A program made the translations under genes and the position numbers. A stretch of 64,000 nt of DNA from assembly GCA_023078555.1 (NCBI GenBank), contig CM041202.1, positions 558,001 to 622,000 of the forward strand, in the 5' to 3' direction. Below, piece by piece: positions 37,687 through 47,400 of this stretch. Position 1 is the first letter of the stretch, and the number at the start of each line of letters is the position of its first letter. The notes under the pieces were generated by a model. It was not told the origin of the DNA. It ran no database searches and saw only the letters and a list, made by a program, of their open reading frames with translations. Origin of the DNA: Ulva prolifera (lineage: Eukaryota > Chlorophyta > Ulvophyceae > Ulvales > Ulvaceae).

Positions 37687-38620
37687 ATGCCGGACAACCT
37701 TGAGTTTCAGTTCAAGCGAGCAGCCGCGATCTTGATAGACAAAGACACTGCGGACGACGATTCGGATAATGGGATGCTGGATGTGCTAGCGAGGAGTGTC
37801 TGGCGAAGGGGAGGGGGGTCGGACGGCATGACACTGGCGTCGGCCAACGACGAGGAGGCCACCTTGGACGTCGACAACGTGGAGTCCCTCAAGAGATGTA
37901 TAACTTTCTACTTCAAGAAGGGGAGGATCGCCGGCGGCATCGAGCCCCCGGTGCTGGTGCTGCCCATCAATCCACGGAAGAATCGAGGCTCCGCTCCAGG
38001 TGCGTCGGCACACACAGCGGCCTCCACTGCTACCGCTGCGACGGGCGACAGCGATCAAGTGTGGGAGGTACTACAGTCGGGAGTGCTGCTGTGGACTGAC
38101 AAGTTGTCGGCGATCCTGGGCCAGATGAGGGACGAGGACAAGGCGTCCCCGCTCATGAAGGCGATGCTGAAGGACGACGGCGACCCAAAGCTGCGAATGT
38201 ACGAAGGTTGTATGCTGATGCATCAGCACGTTGGCGCGATCGCTGCGGCAGCAGCTGGGGTACGCTTTTGCAAGCCTGCTAACAAAATGAACCTGTTTCG
38301 CCGGGCTGAGTTGCTGGGGCGGTTGCCATACGGTAATGTGAAGATTACGGTAGATTGCGATGAACTCGTGTTGTCATGTATGGCTGAGCATGTAGAGTGA
38401 TTGACCCAGTTGTTGTTTTCGTGCTGGAAGTGGTCGCCGCGGACCGTGCGCCGCGGGAGGCAATGTCCACCGCAGTACATCGATGATGACCAGAATTGAT
38501 TGACTTGTGCAGCCGGGCAAAGAGGGGACGGCGTACACGGCTGCGAGGAACATAGCAAAAGCGTTTCGGGGCCAGACAAGCATGATGAGGGAACTGAAGT
38601 ACAAGTGCGTTCCCTCTTGA
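37687..38620 (+). CDS. Unrecognised small CACTA gene divergent to the transposase
   Basis: Two exons, 37687-38259 and 38513-38620, phase 0, giving 226 residues; read without splicing it would stop at 38400. The product is mixed acidic (MPDNLEFQFKRAAAILIDKD) and helical, with an Ala-rich stretch at the junction and a basic C-terminal helix (AARNIAKAFRGQTSMMRELK). The donor AAG-rich region near 38605 also contains a plausible GTGCGT donor, so this may be the 5' part of one gene with 39825-40993, the satellite lying in the intron, but the phases tried did not agree. No family is recognised. An En/Spm TnpA-like DNA-binding role is possible from position only. Confidence 0.55.
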
Positions 38621-38874
38621 GCATGCGACATCACGATCTTGACAGGATGCTCACGTTCGGCCATAATCAGCGGCCCTCCTGTGTTCGTGTAAGCACACAC
38701 GCCCAGTCCTGACCAAGCCGACTCCTGCAGCGGTTTCGCTAAACGAGCATTTGATCACAACAAAAAGATGCGGCAGAGCGAGCGAGCCCGCGAGGACCCG
38801 AAAGTGACCTCGGCAGTGACGGGCGTAGAAGAGGAACGGGCGCGTGCTCCCTTCTCCCGGATCATGACATGCAT

Positions 38875-39775
38875 GACTTGCCCGAATGGTCGGTGGGCCA
38901 CCAACCATTCGGGGCGCGTGGATAGTGACATGACATGCATGACTTGCCCGAATGGTCGGTGGCCCACCAACCATTCGGGGCGCGTGGATAGTGACATGAC
39001 ATGCATGACTTGCCCGAATGGTCGGTGGGCCACCAACCATTCGGGGCGCCTGGATCGTGACATGACATGCATGACTTGCCCGAATGGTCGGTGGCCCACC
39101 AACCATTCGGGGCGCGTTGATAGTGACACGACATGCATGACTTGCCCGAATGGTCGGTGGGCCACCAACCATTCGGGGCGCGTTGATAGTGACATGACAT
39201 GCATGACTTGCCCGAATGGTCGGTGGGCCACCAACCATTCGGGGCGCCTGGATCGTGACATGACATGCATGACTTGCCCGAATGGTCGGTGGGCCACCAA
39301 CCATTCGGGGCGCCTGGATCGTGACATGACATGCATGACTTGCCCGAATGGTCGGTGGCCCACCAACCATTCGGGGCGCGTTGATAGTGACACGACATGC
39401 ATGACTTGCCCGAATGGTCGGTGGGCCACCAACCATTCGGGGCGCGTTGATAGTGACATGACATGCATGACTTGCCCGAATGGTCGGTGGGCCACCAACC
39501 ATTCGGGGCGCGTGGATGGAGACATGACATGCATGACTTGCCCGAATGGTCGGTGGGCCACCAACCATTCGGGGCGCCTGGATAGTGACATGACATGCAT
39601 GACTTGCCCGAATGGTCGGTGGGCCACCGACCATTCGGGGCGCCTGGATGGTGACATGACATGCATGACTTGCCCGAATGGTCGGTGGGCCACCAACCAT
39701 TCGGGGCGCGTGGATAGTGACATGACATGCATGCCTGCCCGAATGGTTGGTGGCCCGCCGACCATTCGGGCTGAC
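38875..39775 (+). repeat. 14-copy, 66-bp hairpin satellite in the CACTA element
   Basis: Fourteen near-identical units spaced 66 bp (the last 65). Each has CATGACTTGCC, a long hairpin with arms CCCGAATGGTCGGTGG and CCACCAACCATTCGGG, then a short variable linker GCGCGTGGATAGTGACATGA. Units differ mainly by one base at the hairpin centre (GGGCC or GGCCC) and a few linker bases. The hairpin core is the same as in the arrays at 24470 and 32605. The long open frames across it on both strands are by-products of the 66-bp period. It is not a CRISPR array: the linkers are repeats too. Confidence 0.9.
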
Positions 39776-39824
39776 ATGCATGTCACTCGTGCGCTCGTGC
39801 GCCGCGCCTAACTGACCGCTGCAG

Positions 39825-40993
39825 ACCCATCTGATGTGGACGTTGTGCTACTGCGAACACATTAAGCAACCGCATACTAGTGCGCGTGACAAGCGCAAGC
39901 CACTGACACATCACCTATCCATGCAGCTGTCCAGAATCGGAACCAGGCTTGCTTACGGCGATGGCACGATGAAGTCAGCCGCGCAGTGGGCACGAGAAGA
40001 AGGAGTGTACGTGGCTGACAACCACTACTTCAGGGATTTCATACAGGGCAATCTAAAAAGGGAACAGACAGCGGAATCTCCGTTGCGTCCCACCCACCGG
40101 AAGAGCCAGAAGGGTGGCCGGGTACGTGTTCGCGGCCATGCTGTACATGAGGCAGGGACATGAATGCGATGCCAGTCGTAGAAGTCGCGCCGACACAGAA
40201 TCGCGACGTGCCTTGCTACGCAGGCCGAGACCAGCAACGGCGGGAGACGCGCCCGCAAGAGAGGCAGCGACAGGTCAATCGCCGATCTCCCTCCTTCACC
40301 TCCGATCCTTACCCGAACACGGAAGGATTCGACTCCCACTGACAGTGACGACCAAGCCTTTGAGGAGTTACCCCACACAATGGAAGTTGCGGACGACGAG
40401 ATGCCCCAGGCCAAGGCTCGGAGAAGCGACGCAGCAGACATGGACATACAGGAGGATGAACCGGTGCGCCTCTATTTTTACATATCTCCATATGGTTGAC
40501 ATAAACTGTGCTTGGATAAGTCCAAGCTCGTGTACGCGCGTTCGTGATGATGTAGTGAGCTTGATGAGGCGCATCAATGGTATGTATCGTATACATGCTG
40601 GTCATGTTTCAGTAGGTGCGAGAGATCTTGTGACAGCAACGTTGTTCTGCAGAAGGCCAAGAAGAAGGACACGCATCCGGCTCTGGAGAAACGACAGGCA
40701 GACGCCGACCTCGAGTCTCTCCGGAATGCATGCAAGGTTCTCAATCAGAGAATAGCCGAGTCTCAGGATGAATTAGCGAAGCTGGCATCCGGCCCCGCCC
40801 GCACCCGGAAGGGTCCGCAGGCAAAGAAGCTCGATGATTCCATTAAACAGGACCAGGTGTGCCACAGCGAATCTCAACGAGTTGGACCGACGACCTATGC
40901 ATGCAATATGTGTGTACTGGTTTGATACAGCGGCGGGGCGTGCAGGAGGAGGTCCGGGCCCTTCAGCAGACCTTGATTGAGATGCTGTCGTGA
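39825..40993 (+). CDS. Basic and coiled-coil CACTA protein, candidate TnpA-like factor
   Basis: Four phase-0 exons: 39825-40121, 40182-40463, 40653-40856, 40931-40993 (about 215 codons in total). First exon: THLMWTLCYCEHIKQPHTSA... with a helical region SAAQWAREEGVYVADNHYFR. Second exon: basic patch NGGRRARKRGSDRS then acidic FEELPHTMEVADDEMPQ. Third and fourth exons form a predicted coiled coil (DADLESLRNACKVLNQRIAE; VQEEVRALQQTLIEMLS). An acceptor-like CAG directly precedes 39825, so an upstream exon probably exists; the first in-frame ATG is 39834. No family is recognised. Basic region plus coiled coil in the gene partnering a Tnp2 transposase suggests a subterminal-repeat-binding protein; this is inference. 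Confidence 0.65.
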
Positions 40994-41418
40994 GTGAGGT
41001 GAAGACTGAGGTTAAAGATGACCCCGAAGATGTCTGTCGATTAGTTGTACACCAACGAGGGCTCAGAAGAAACTGTCGCTGAGCACGGGCGGGCGTGACT
41101 GAGTGTATGAGTGGGGTATATGACATGTTAGAGGTGGCATTATCTGGTATTGTAGTAATGTCGGTCCGTACTGACAGGCAGAGGTCACAAGGTGACGATA
41201 TCTCAATGTAAGCGATGTCTCTGATAGTCTATGATTGCCTATGCAAGCCAGGACCGCCTGCCTATAAATTCGTATGAACACATCAACAAAGCTGTCTTGT
41301 TTCGGAACCACGGTGTACATGCTGCTTGGATCTGCACGCAAAACTGCCTTTCTCGCCGGACCGTATGTCATGTGTGCACCAATCGCGATTCTCGTCGAAA
41401 GCGTGGTACACCTGTTAC

Positions 41419-41475
41419 AATAGAGTGAAAGGGAGAGAACAAACACCGATACCGAGTCTCAGCCGAATCAACGTA
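41419..41475 (-). mobile_element. Degenerate family B LINE 3' fragment
   Basis: Reverse complement of the family B 3' end with several substitutions (GTTACAATAGAGTGAAAGGG, AACAAACACCGATACCGAGT, CAGCCGAATCAACG). No target duplication was resolved. Confidence 0.55.
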
Positions 41476-41574
41476 CACGTGGCACACATGTAAAGGAGGC
41501 CTCGCTAACCTCACCACGTACGTAATCTGCCTCCGGCACGATCGGTCAGAGAGTAACCAAGTAATAACCCCTCA

Positions 41575-41917
41575 TGAACCAGCATGTTCGTCCAGGCTTC
41601 CGTACGGCTTCCGCAAGGCTGCCGGAACGTTCCCGGATCCGTCATCGTTCCGAAATTTTAAGCATTCTTCCTCAAACAGTCCTCTGGATGCATTGCGGAT
41701 CCTTCGCGCGTTCCGGCACCACTCCGAAAACGTTCCGGCGGTACACCCACGTGGAGTGCACTTGCAAACCACCCGGTCGGAACGCTCGCGGAACTTCCTC
41801 CCACACTCCGGGCTGCCTTCCGGACGCTCCGCCAACAGTCCTTTCGCCGTTCCGGGGGGCTCCGCCACGCCTCCGCCCCTCTTCCGCGAGCCGTCCTCGC
41901 ACCTTCCTCACCACCAC
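41575..41917. repeat. CACTA right subterminal repeat region
   Basis: About 340 bp rich in TTCCGG, GTTCCG, GGAACG and CTTCCG motifs in both orientations, the same core motif as the left subterminal region. Open frames crossing it have no support. Confidence 0.75.
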
Positions 41918-41935
41918 GTCACCATTCTCCTAGTG
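41918..41935 (-). repeat. CACTA element right terminal inverted repeat
   Basis: GTCACCATTCTCCTAGTG, the exact reverse complement of 23900-23917. It is followed by the target duplication ATG at 41936-41938. Confidence 0.93.
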
Positions 41936-43329
41936 ATGTATGCCTCGTGAATGCACATCGATGAACACGATTGCTTGATGCAGCATGGATACATGAATTT
42001 GTGTGTTCAGAGTGGCAAACAGATTTAGGCTGTCTGTGTCACTTCTTTGTCTTACTACCTCCGAGACTCTGCCAGGTGAATATTGTGCAGGACTATGGAA
42101 TGCATGCAATTGAGTTGCAGTGCAGCATTGCTGCGCAGCGCTGTGTGTTGTGATGCAACTGCTGTTCACAGGCCTGTCTTCGATTACCCATCTAGGCAAG
42201 CATAACGTATGGATGTGGTATTTAAGTTGCGTGCACTATCAGAAAACTGCATTGGAGATGAGCTGCACTGTTATGATCAGCATACTCTTGACAGCCTTGG
42301 CTACCGTTGCAGGGTAGCCAAGGCTGCAAGTAGACACACGTGTGTATATATGTACGTGTTCCGCAAGTCAAAATAAATCTGAAAAAAATGCCTTAATTCG
42401 ATGCCACGAACACAAGTTAAGGCACTTCAAAAACCCTTAATTTGACGATTTTGCACTCGAGTAAGTTGCACGATTTTTTTTCCCCTTAATTATGTGTTCT
42501 TAATTAACCCTTAATTGCAGCTTCGGGTGCCTTATTTTGCAGCCCTAGCTAGGCCAGCAGCACAGCCATGGTGGTCGCGAAGCTGTGCTAGATGTGTCCG
42601 AGTCCATCCCCGGTGGGCAGTGGGCATGCAGCACCGCTGGAAGACGGGGTACGCTGTGCCGGCGACAGCTTCAAGGATGCTCTAGTACTGCTGCCACAGC
42701 CACTGCCAGTGATCAGTGCATGCTCTCCACATGCTGCTTCCATCACAGCATGTCCTGCATGAGTGCATCTGCGATGTGCCGATATCGATACGTACATGTC
42801 ACCACCGCGCCCCAGCATTAATTATAAACTGCTGCCATAATTCTTGTCAAAGTTGTGAGCCTAGCAACTGGTCAGACATCGATGCTTAGATGTACACACA
42901 AGCGCGCCAGAAACCCACCAGAAGCCCCGCACATCCTCCGGAAGCTCAGCATCTTCCTAAATCCTGTGCTGGGCATGCTGTGGCGTATTCTGCCGCAGTG
43001 TACAACGGCGTCTGTCTCCCGCGGTGGGTGCCATTGGATGATGAACGCCGGGAACACATCTGCATATGACGTCGCCTCACTGGCGGCTGTGGAGCTTCCG
43101 CATATATATAACCATGTGCCCGTGATGTTATAACCATGTGCCCGTGATGGATGCTGAGCCGGCGTGAGCCGCATAAGGCATCACAATACCAGCGAGGGTG
43201 CGTGGCGTGGGTTTGAGCGTGTGTGTGCGCCTGCACGCAGAACAGCGGCCCCGTGTGTATTTTTGTCGCGGGCTGAGAAGGGGGGTGTATCTGGCGGTGC
43301 TGTGCTACTCCTGAGCGTTGAGCGTACGG
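41936..43329. other. Spacer right of the CACTA element
   Basis: No intact gene. It holds a perfect hairpin at 42292-42326 (14-bp arms CAGCCTTGGCTACC and GGTAGCCAAGGCTG, 7-bp loop), an AT-rich stretch at 42380-42550 and a decayed kinase exon at 42915-43020. Confidence 0.5.
42915..43020 (+). pseudogene. Relic of a receptor-like kinase last exon
   Basis: Reads APHILRKLSIFLNPVLGMLW, against APDTLRKLGVFRKPVLGMLR in the last exon of kinase copy 1 (about 3362-3421), and nucleotide similarity continues over GTGCTGGGCATGCTG. The following RRDPAQRAT motif is lost. It is the remains of another copy-1-type gene at the right flank of the CACTA insertion. Confidence 0.65.
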
Positions 43330-43445
43330 GTTGCAAAGAAGAAAAACCAGAGCGGCCTGTAGCATCGCCACGGCGGTGCACATGCGCTAGCACACCAAAG
43401 CCACCAACCACAACGGACGCCCACCAACGCCGCGCCCCTCCACGG
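43325..43445 (-). mobile_element. Family A LINE 3' fragment
   Basis: On the minus strand it carries the GGCGATGCTACAGGCCGCTC block and ends in TTTTTCTTCTTTGCAACC, a diverged version of the family A 3' end. Limits are approximate. Confidence 0.45.
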
Positions 43446-43467
43446 CTGCCGAGCTAGAGCACAGCGT

Positions 43468-43517
43468 AATGATGTTTCTTGTTTGTTATTTGTCTTCCTC
43501 CGTTCACTCTTTTGTAA
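43468..43517 (+). mobile_element. Family B LINE 3' end fragment
   Basis: About 50 bp ending CCGTTCACTCTTTTGTAA, the family B 3' terminus, preceded by a variant of GTTTGTTTTCTCC. Very short 5'-truncated insertion. Confidence 0.6.
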
Positions 43518-43876
43518 TATCAAGAGCACAACGGAATGGCCCCACACCCATGGTGCACGCCAGCCGTGCTCCCACCTGCAGGCGGTGTGTTCTGCCGTGC
43601 ACTGGAGCCATAGATGGGTATGATCCGTGTCCTGCCGGACTAGAGGATGTGTATGTCACGGTGAGGCCGCCATGGCTGCAGCAATCCCCCAGTGTTACAA
43701 GGATGAAGGTGGCAATCCCCCAGTGTGTCTGTGTGTGCACACGCATGCACATACTGCTGCTTCGGCAGGGGTTTCGTGCGAATTTATTGTCTGAAACAAG
43801 GTAATCTCAGGCTTTTGTATCTACTATTGGTGTGTCGAAGCGCGTGCGAGTTCGCACACAAGGCAACCCTCTCAGT

Positions 43877-44155
43877 GTTACAAAAGAGTGAACGGGAGAA
43901 AACAAACACTGAAACCGAATATCATCCGAATCAACTGCAACATACACTCACACACACACACACGAACACTACAACCGCACTCACAACTCAGTCCGGCAGG
44001 ATCGCGTCCTCCAGGCCCGCATCATATCGCAACCCTTGCAACCCTTGCAGCATGCTCCCGAGAGATGACAATTGGGCTTAAGCCCAGACTTCCGATACAT
44101 ATCCGCATTGCCGCGCTGCAATGACACCGACAACACCCGCAGCGCCCACTGGACA
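43877..44155 (-). mobile_element. 5'-truncated family B LINE upstream of kinase copy 4
   Basis: Flanked by the 12-bp duplication AACCCTCTCAGT at 43865-43876 and 44156-44167. On the minus strand it matches 54275-54515 closely: end of the nuclease reading frame (CAGTGGGCGCTGCGGGTGTT), stop, short 3'UTR with a CA-rich stretch, and the end GTTCACTCTTTTGTAA. The same target sequence hosts the LINE nest upstream of copy 5. Confidence 0.85.
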
Positions 44156-44167
44156 AACCCTCTCAGT

Positions 44168-44496
44168 CAGCATGGCGCACCACCAGGCCATGCGCGCGCC
44201 GCTGCAGCAGCCCAATTCTAAGCTTGTGGGTCTCCGCCGACGTCTGGCAGCGGCGGAGCTGCCACCTGTGGAAGCCATCTTACTTCGCGACCGCTCTATA
44301 GCGCTATGAAGCGCTACATCGCGCTGCAGTGCTGGGCAACAGCATATGGTGTCGTCCTGAGAGCTAGAGCTGCACACGTATGTGCAATGGAGATACTTAG
44401 GCTGCCTGCTCCGCCAGATATTCTTGAGACGTACGCTGTAGTTTCTCTCGACGTCCCGCCTTTTAATTAGGCTTTAAAAGAGCATCTAGGAGTGGA
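44168..44496 (+). promoter_or_regulatory. Upstream block of kinase copy 4 shared with copy 5
   Basis: Strongly similar to 61150-61591 upstream of copy 5: CAGCATGGCGCACCACCAGG, CGACCGCTCTATA, TATTCTTGAGACG and the CTTTTAATTAGGCTTTAAAA-like region. The position directly before the signal-peptide exon of both genes makes it the likely promoter and 5'UTR. The motif CGACCGCTCTATA could act as a TATA-like element; this is inferred. Confidence 0.45.
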
Positions 44497-47400
44497 ATGA
44501 AGCGAGGGAAGCGATCTACAGCTTCAAGTTCTCCAACAACCGTTGACCTGTCGACGGGATGGACACCGAGAAGAGTGCTCACGGACACCACGTCACCACA
44601 GAATCCCAGATATTTGCCCCTAATCAGCATGGCAGTGTTATTCTTGCAGTTTGCAATCGGGGGTCATGCAGCTGAAGCCGCCCAGTGGAAGCATGCTGGG
44701 TCGCCTCGTGAGCCGGATCCGGACCAGGTCAGCGTCCCCAACGCCATTACGCCAACGCCTTGCGTCCTTATAACGCCAACGTTAACGCTCTGCGCATTGT
44801 GTGGAGGCGTGTTCTGCCGAGATGCACCGCCGAGGCTAGATAATCTCGTTGCGCTGACTTTTAAAGGCAATTGCTGCTGCTTAGACAATGTTCTCGCGTG
44901 CGCGACAGAGTCGACAGCTACCGCGATTGTGTTACTGACGCCAATCCCGATTCAGAACCGAAGCTCTCGGCATGTGCACACAGCCGGCAGGCCTAGGCAA
45001 GTCAGCTGGATCTGTTCAGTAGCATTCCCGGTGTATGCAGAGTGCCAACTTGAAGTACTGCATGCGCAGTCACTGTGGCGGTGTTGGCGTTGAGTGCGAT
45101 GTAAAGCTGTCATCTCTGATGCTGTACTGAAACAACGCTGTTAACAAGCATGCCTTGAGTACATATGCATTGAGTACATGCATATGCTCATGCACCATAC
45201 ACATGTACTCTTCATGTCTTCCGGAACAGGCGTGACGTGGCGTGGCGAAAGTGAAGTAGAGATGTTTGCGGAGTACTTGCACACTTGCATAGACGCGGTG
45301 CATACCTGCATCGGCACGTGCGACGCTGTTAGCGATCGTAGGTGTGTCGCGAGCGACCTATATGCAGTGCCCGCGAAGTCATCCCTAGTGGCGGGTCTTG
45401 CTGTGCCACGTGGCGCCACCCCCGTCGCATCAGACGCATCTCCGCGCGGCGGGTACTGAGACCCCGCTCGCCGCGCCTAAGGTGACCTCGGCCCATTTCG
45501 CGCTGCCACGTGGTGCAGTCCACGCTGTCTTGTCGCCGCCAGGAGAGACTCGCACCAGAGTACGAGACCGTTCCTGCACGTAGTTGCGTCATCCACAACG
45601 CGGGGAGTGCCGACGATGACATCTGCTTGCTGACTCCGCATCATCCCTGCGCCAATCCGCGTAGCCACTCCACATCCAGTTCCCGACGAAGGTAACTTCG
45701 ACGCAGACGCGCCTGACTTGCGCCGGCTCGTGGGTCGTTCACAGATACGTGAGGTGGCACTCGAAAGTGCCAGGCGATGTATTGCTGACGTCACCAGGTG
45801 GCATCAGCCCGTCATCACACGGTCGGGGTATGGGCGGATGATGGCGTGGGGTATGCAGATGGGGCGTGGGGCTTCACGCGCAGTCCTCGTCCATTATCTG
45901 CCGGATGTGGCGATGGGGGACGTACGCGGGTACGTGTACTCTTCATGTCTTCCGGAACAGGCGTGACGTGGCGTGGCGAAAGTGAAGTAGAGATGTTTGC
46001 ACCATACACATGGACAAAATTTGCGACTCGCGGCGTAAGCTCACGCCTCGAGGTTGCTGGCCTGGAGTGACTGCGCGCGGGGCGGCCGCCGTTTCCCTGC
46101 CAGTGGTGCGGGGTGGCACGGCGTCCAGGTACCGTGTGACATGGGCTGCGCGGTGGTGCAGTCTCAGCTGCTGCGACAGCTGCGCTGCGGCTGTGTGCTA
46201 GGTTTGTTTTTTTTTTGTTTTTTTTTTTTTCGCTTTTTTTCTTTCAACTGCTGTATGTTAGCAGCCACGTGGTGAGGGCCAGATTCAGGACGGCTTTAGA
46301 GCCCCCCCCCCCCCCCCCCCCCCCCCCCGCTAGGGTGCCCCACCCGGGCAGCCTATAGCTAGGGTGCTGCAACTGCTGCATACTAATTGGCCTCTCAGGA
46401 TGGCGATATTTGCGTGATAACACTACGGGATGTCATTACAGCAGACACTCTGTGAATGCACAGATCTTCGAGCTGGACATGTGCAGATAACACAAGTTCG
46501 TATGCGGGCGGTCACATGGAGGCAGTATACATGCAGGGTTTGCGCCACTTTGCCGCAGCACGTCAACTGCAAGACGTTGATGCCCCAGTCGTTGTTTCAA
46601 AGCCCACACAGCTGGAGGCTGCGATCCTCCGAGGCACGCGCCACATCGTCGTCACGGCGCACCTGGACATGACCTCCATGACGCTGCGCCCCACTAGCAC
46701 GTGCCCAGACGGCTGCGAGAGCCCGCTGCCGCTAATCCAAGATGCCCTGTCCATAAGGGTGCGTGATTTTCTACGTTCACAGCTGCAGCAGTTGCGGTGT
46801 TTCTGAGTGCGGGCGTGCTTGTGGCGATGCTGCAGTGTGGCTGCATTGCAGGCATGTGCGATGTGGCTGCAGGCATGCGCGGTTGCTTGCTGCATGCCTG
46901 CAACAGGCCTGGAGGTGTGTCGCAACAGTTGTACTACTATTAGGCATGTGCGGTGGTACGCTGCAGTATGGCCGCCAACCCCGGTGGCTGTTTCGAGGGA
47001 GCACCTTGCGCTGTGTTTCACTCCCGGCCTGTCGATCTGCATGCGGAACATTGGTGCCAGTGTTGGGTATAGACCTGTTGTTATGGGTCCCCCGCTGCGA
47101 TCATCAATGGCTAGCCACTCGGAGTGGTGTAAGAGCCCTCCCGTCGACCGCCGCAGCACCACGGCAATACTATGAATGCCACCATACCTTCGTTGTTAGT
47201 GTGTGCACATTTATGGCAAGGGGTGGAAAGGTGTTACAAAACAGGACAAGAAGGCGCACCCTGTTTGGATACTTGCTTCTAGCCAGAAGATTTGATCACG
47301 CTGTGATCTATGAGTGCTTTACAAGAACAGCTGTGCATAAACAGCGCTGTTTGCAGAGAGCAACACAATACCGCTGTTCAAAGAGAGGCCTAGGCCTGCT

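Larger units (their letters stand above)
23900..41935. mobile_element. Complete 18-kb CACTA (En/Spm) DNA transposon
   Basis: The two ends carry a perfect 18-bp inverted repeat, CACTAGGAGAATGGTGAC at 23900-23917 and its complement at 41918-41935, beginning with the diagnostic CACTA. Immediately outside both ends is ATG (23897-23899 and 41936-41938), the 3-bp target duplication expected of this superfamily. Both subterminal regions are packed with short GGAACG/GGAATG motifs. Inside lie a Tnp2-like transposase, a Ulp1-like protease, at least three further genes and three hairpin arrays. Within-element splice donors match the host's GTGCG style. It sits between kinase copies 3 and 4. At least one family B LINE fragment landed in it later. 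Element identity is strongly supported; current mobility is unknown because the transposase has a one-base frame shift in a G run. Confidence 0.93.

Noticed and set aside
38875-39775. CRISPR-like regularly spaced repeats
   Set aside because: The linkers between hairpins are themselves nearly identical, and the genome is eukaryotic. It is a satellite.
38651-39811. Long reading frames (288-376 residues) on both strands across the 66-bp satellite, with repeats such as CMTCPNGRWATNHSGRVDSD
   Set aside because: 66 is a multiple of three, so any open unit yields a long open frame in several phases. No start, splice or domain support.
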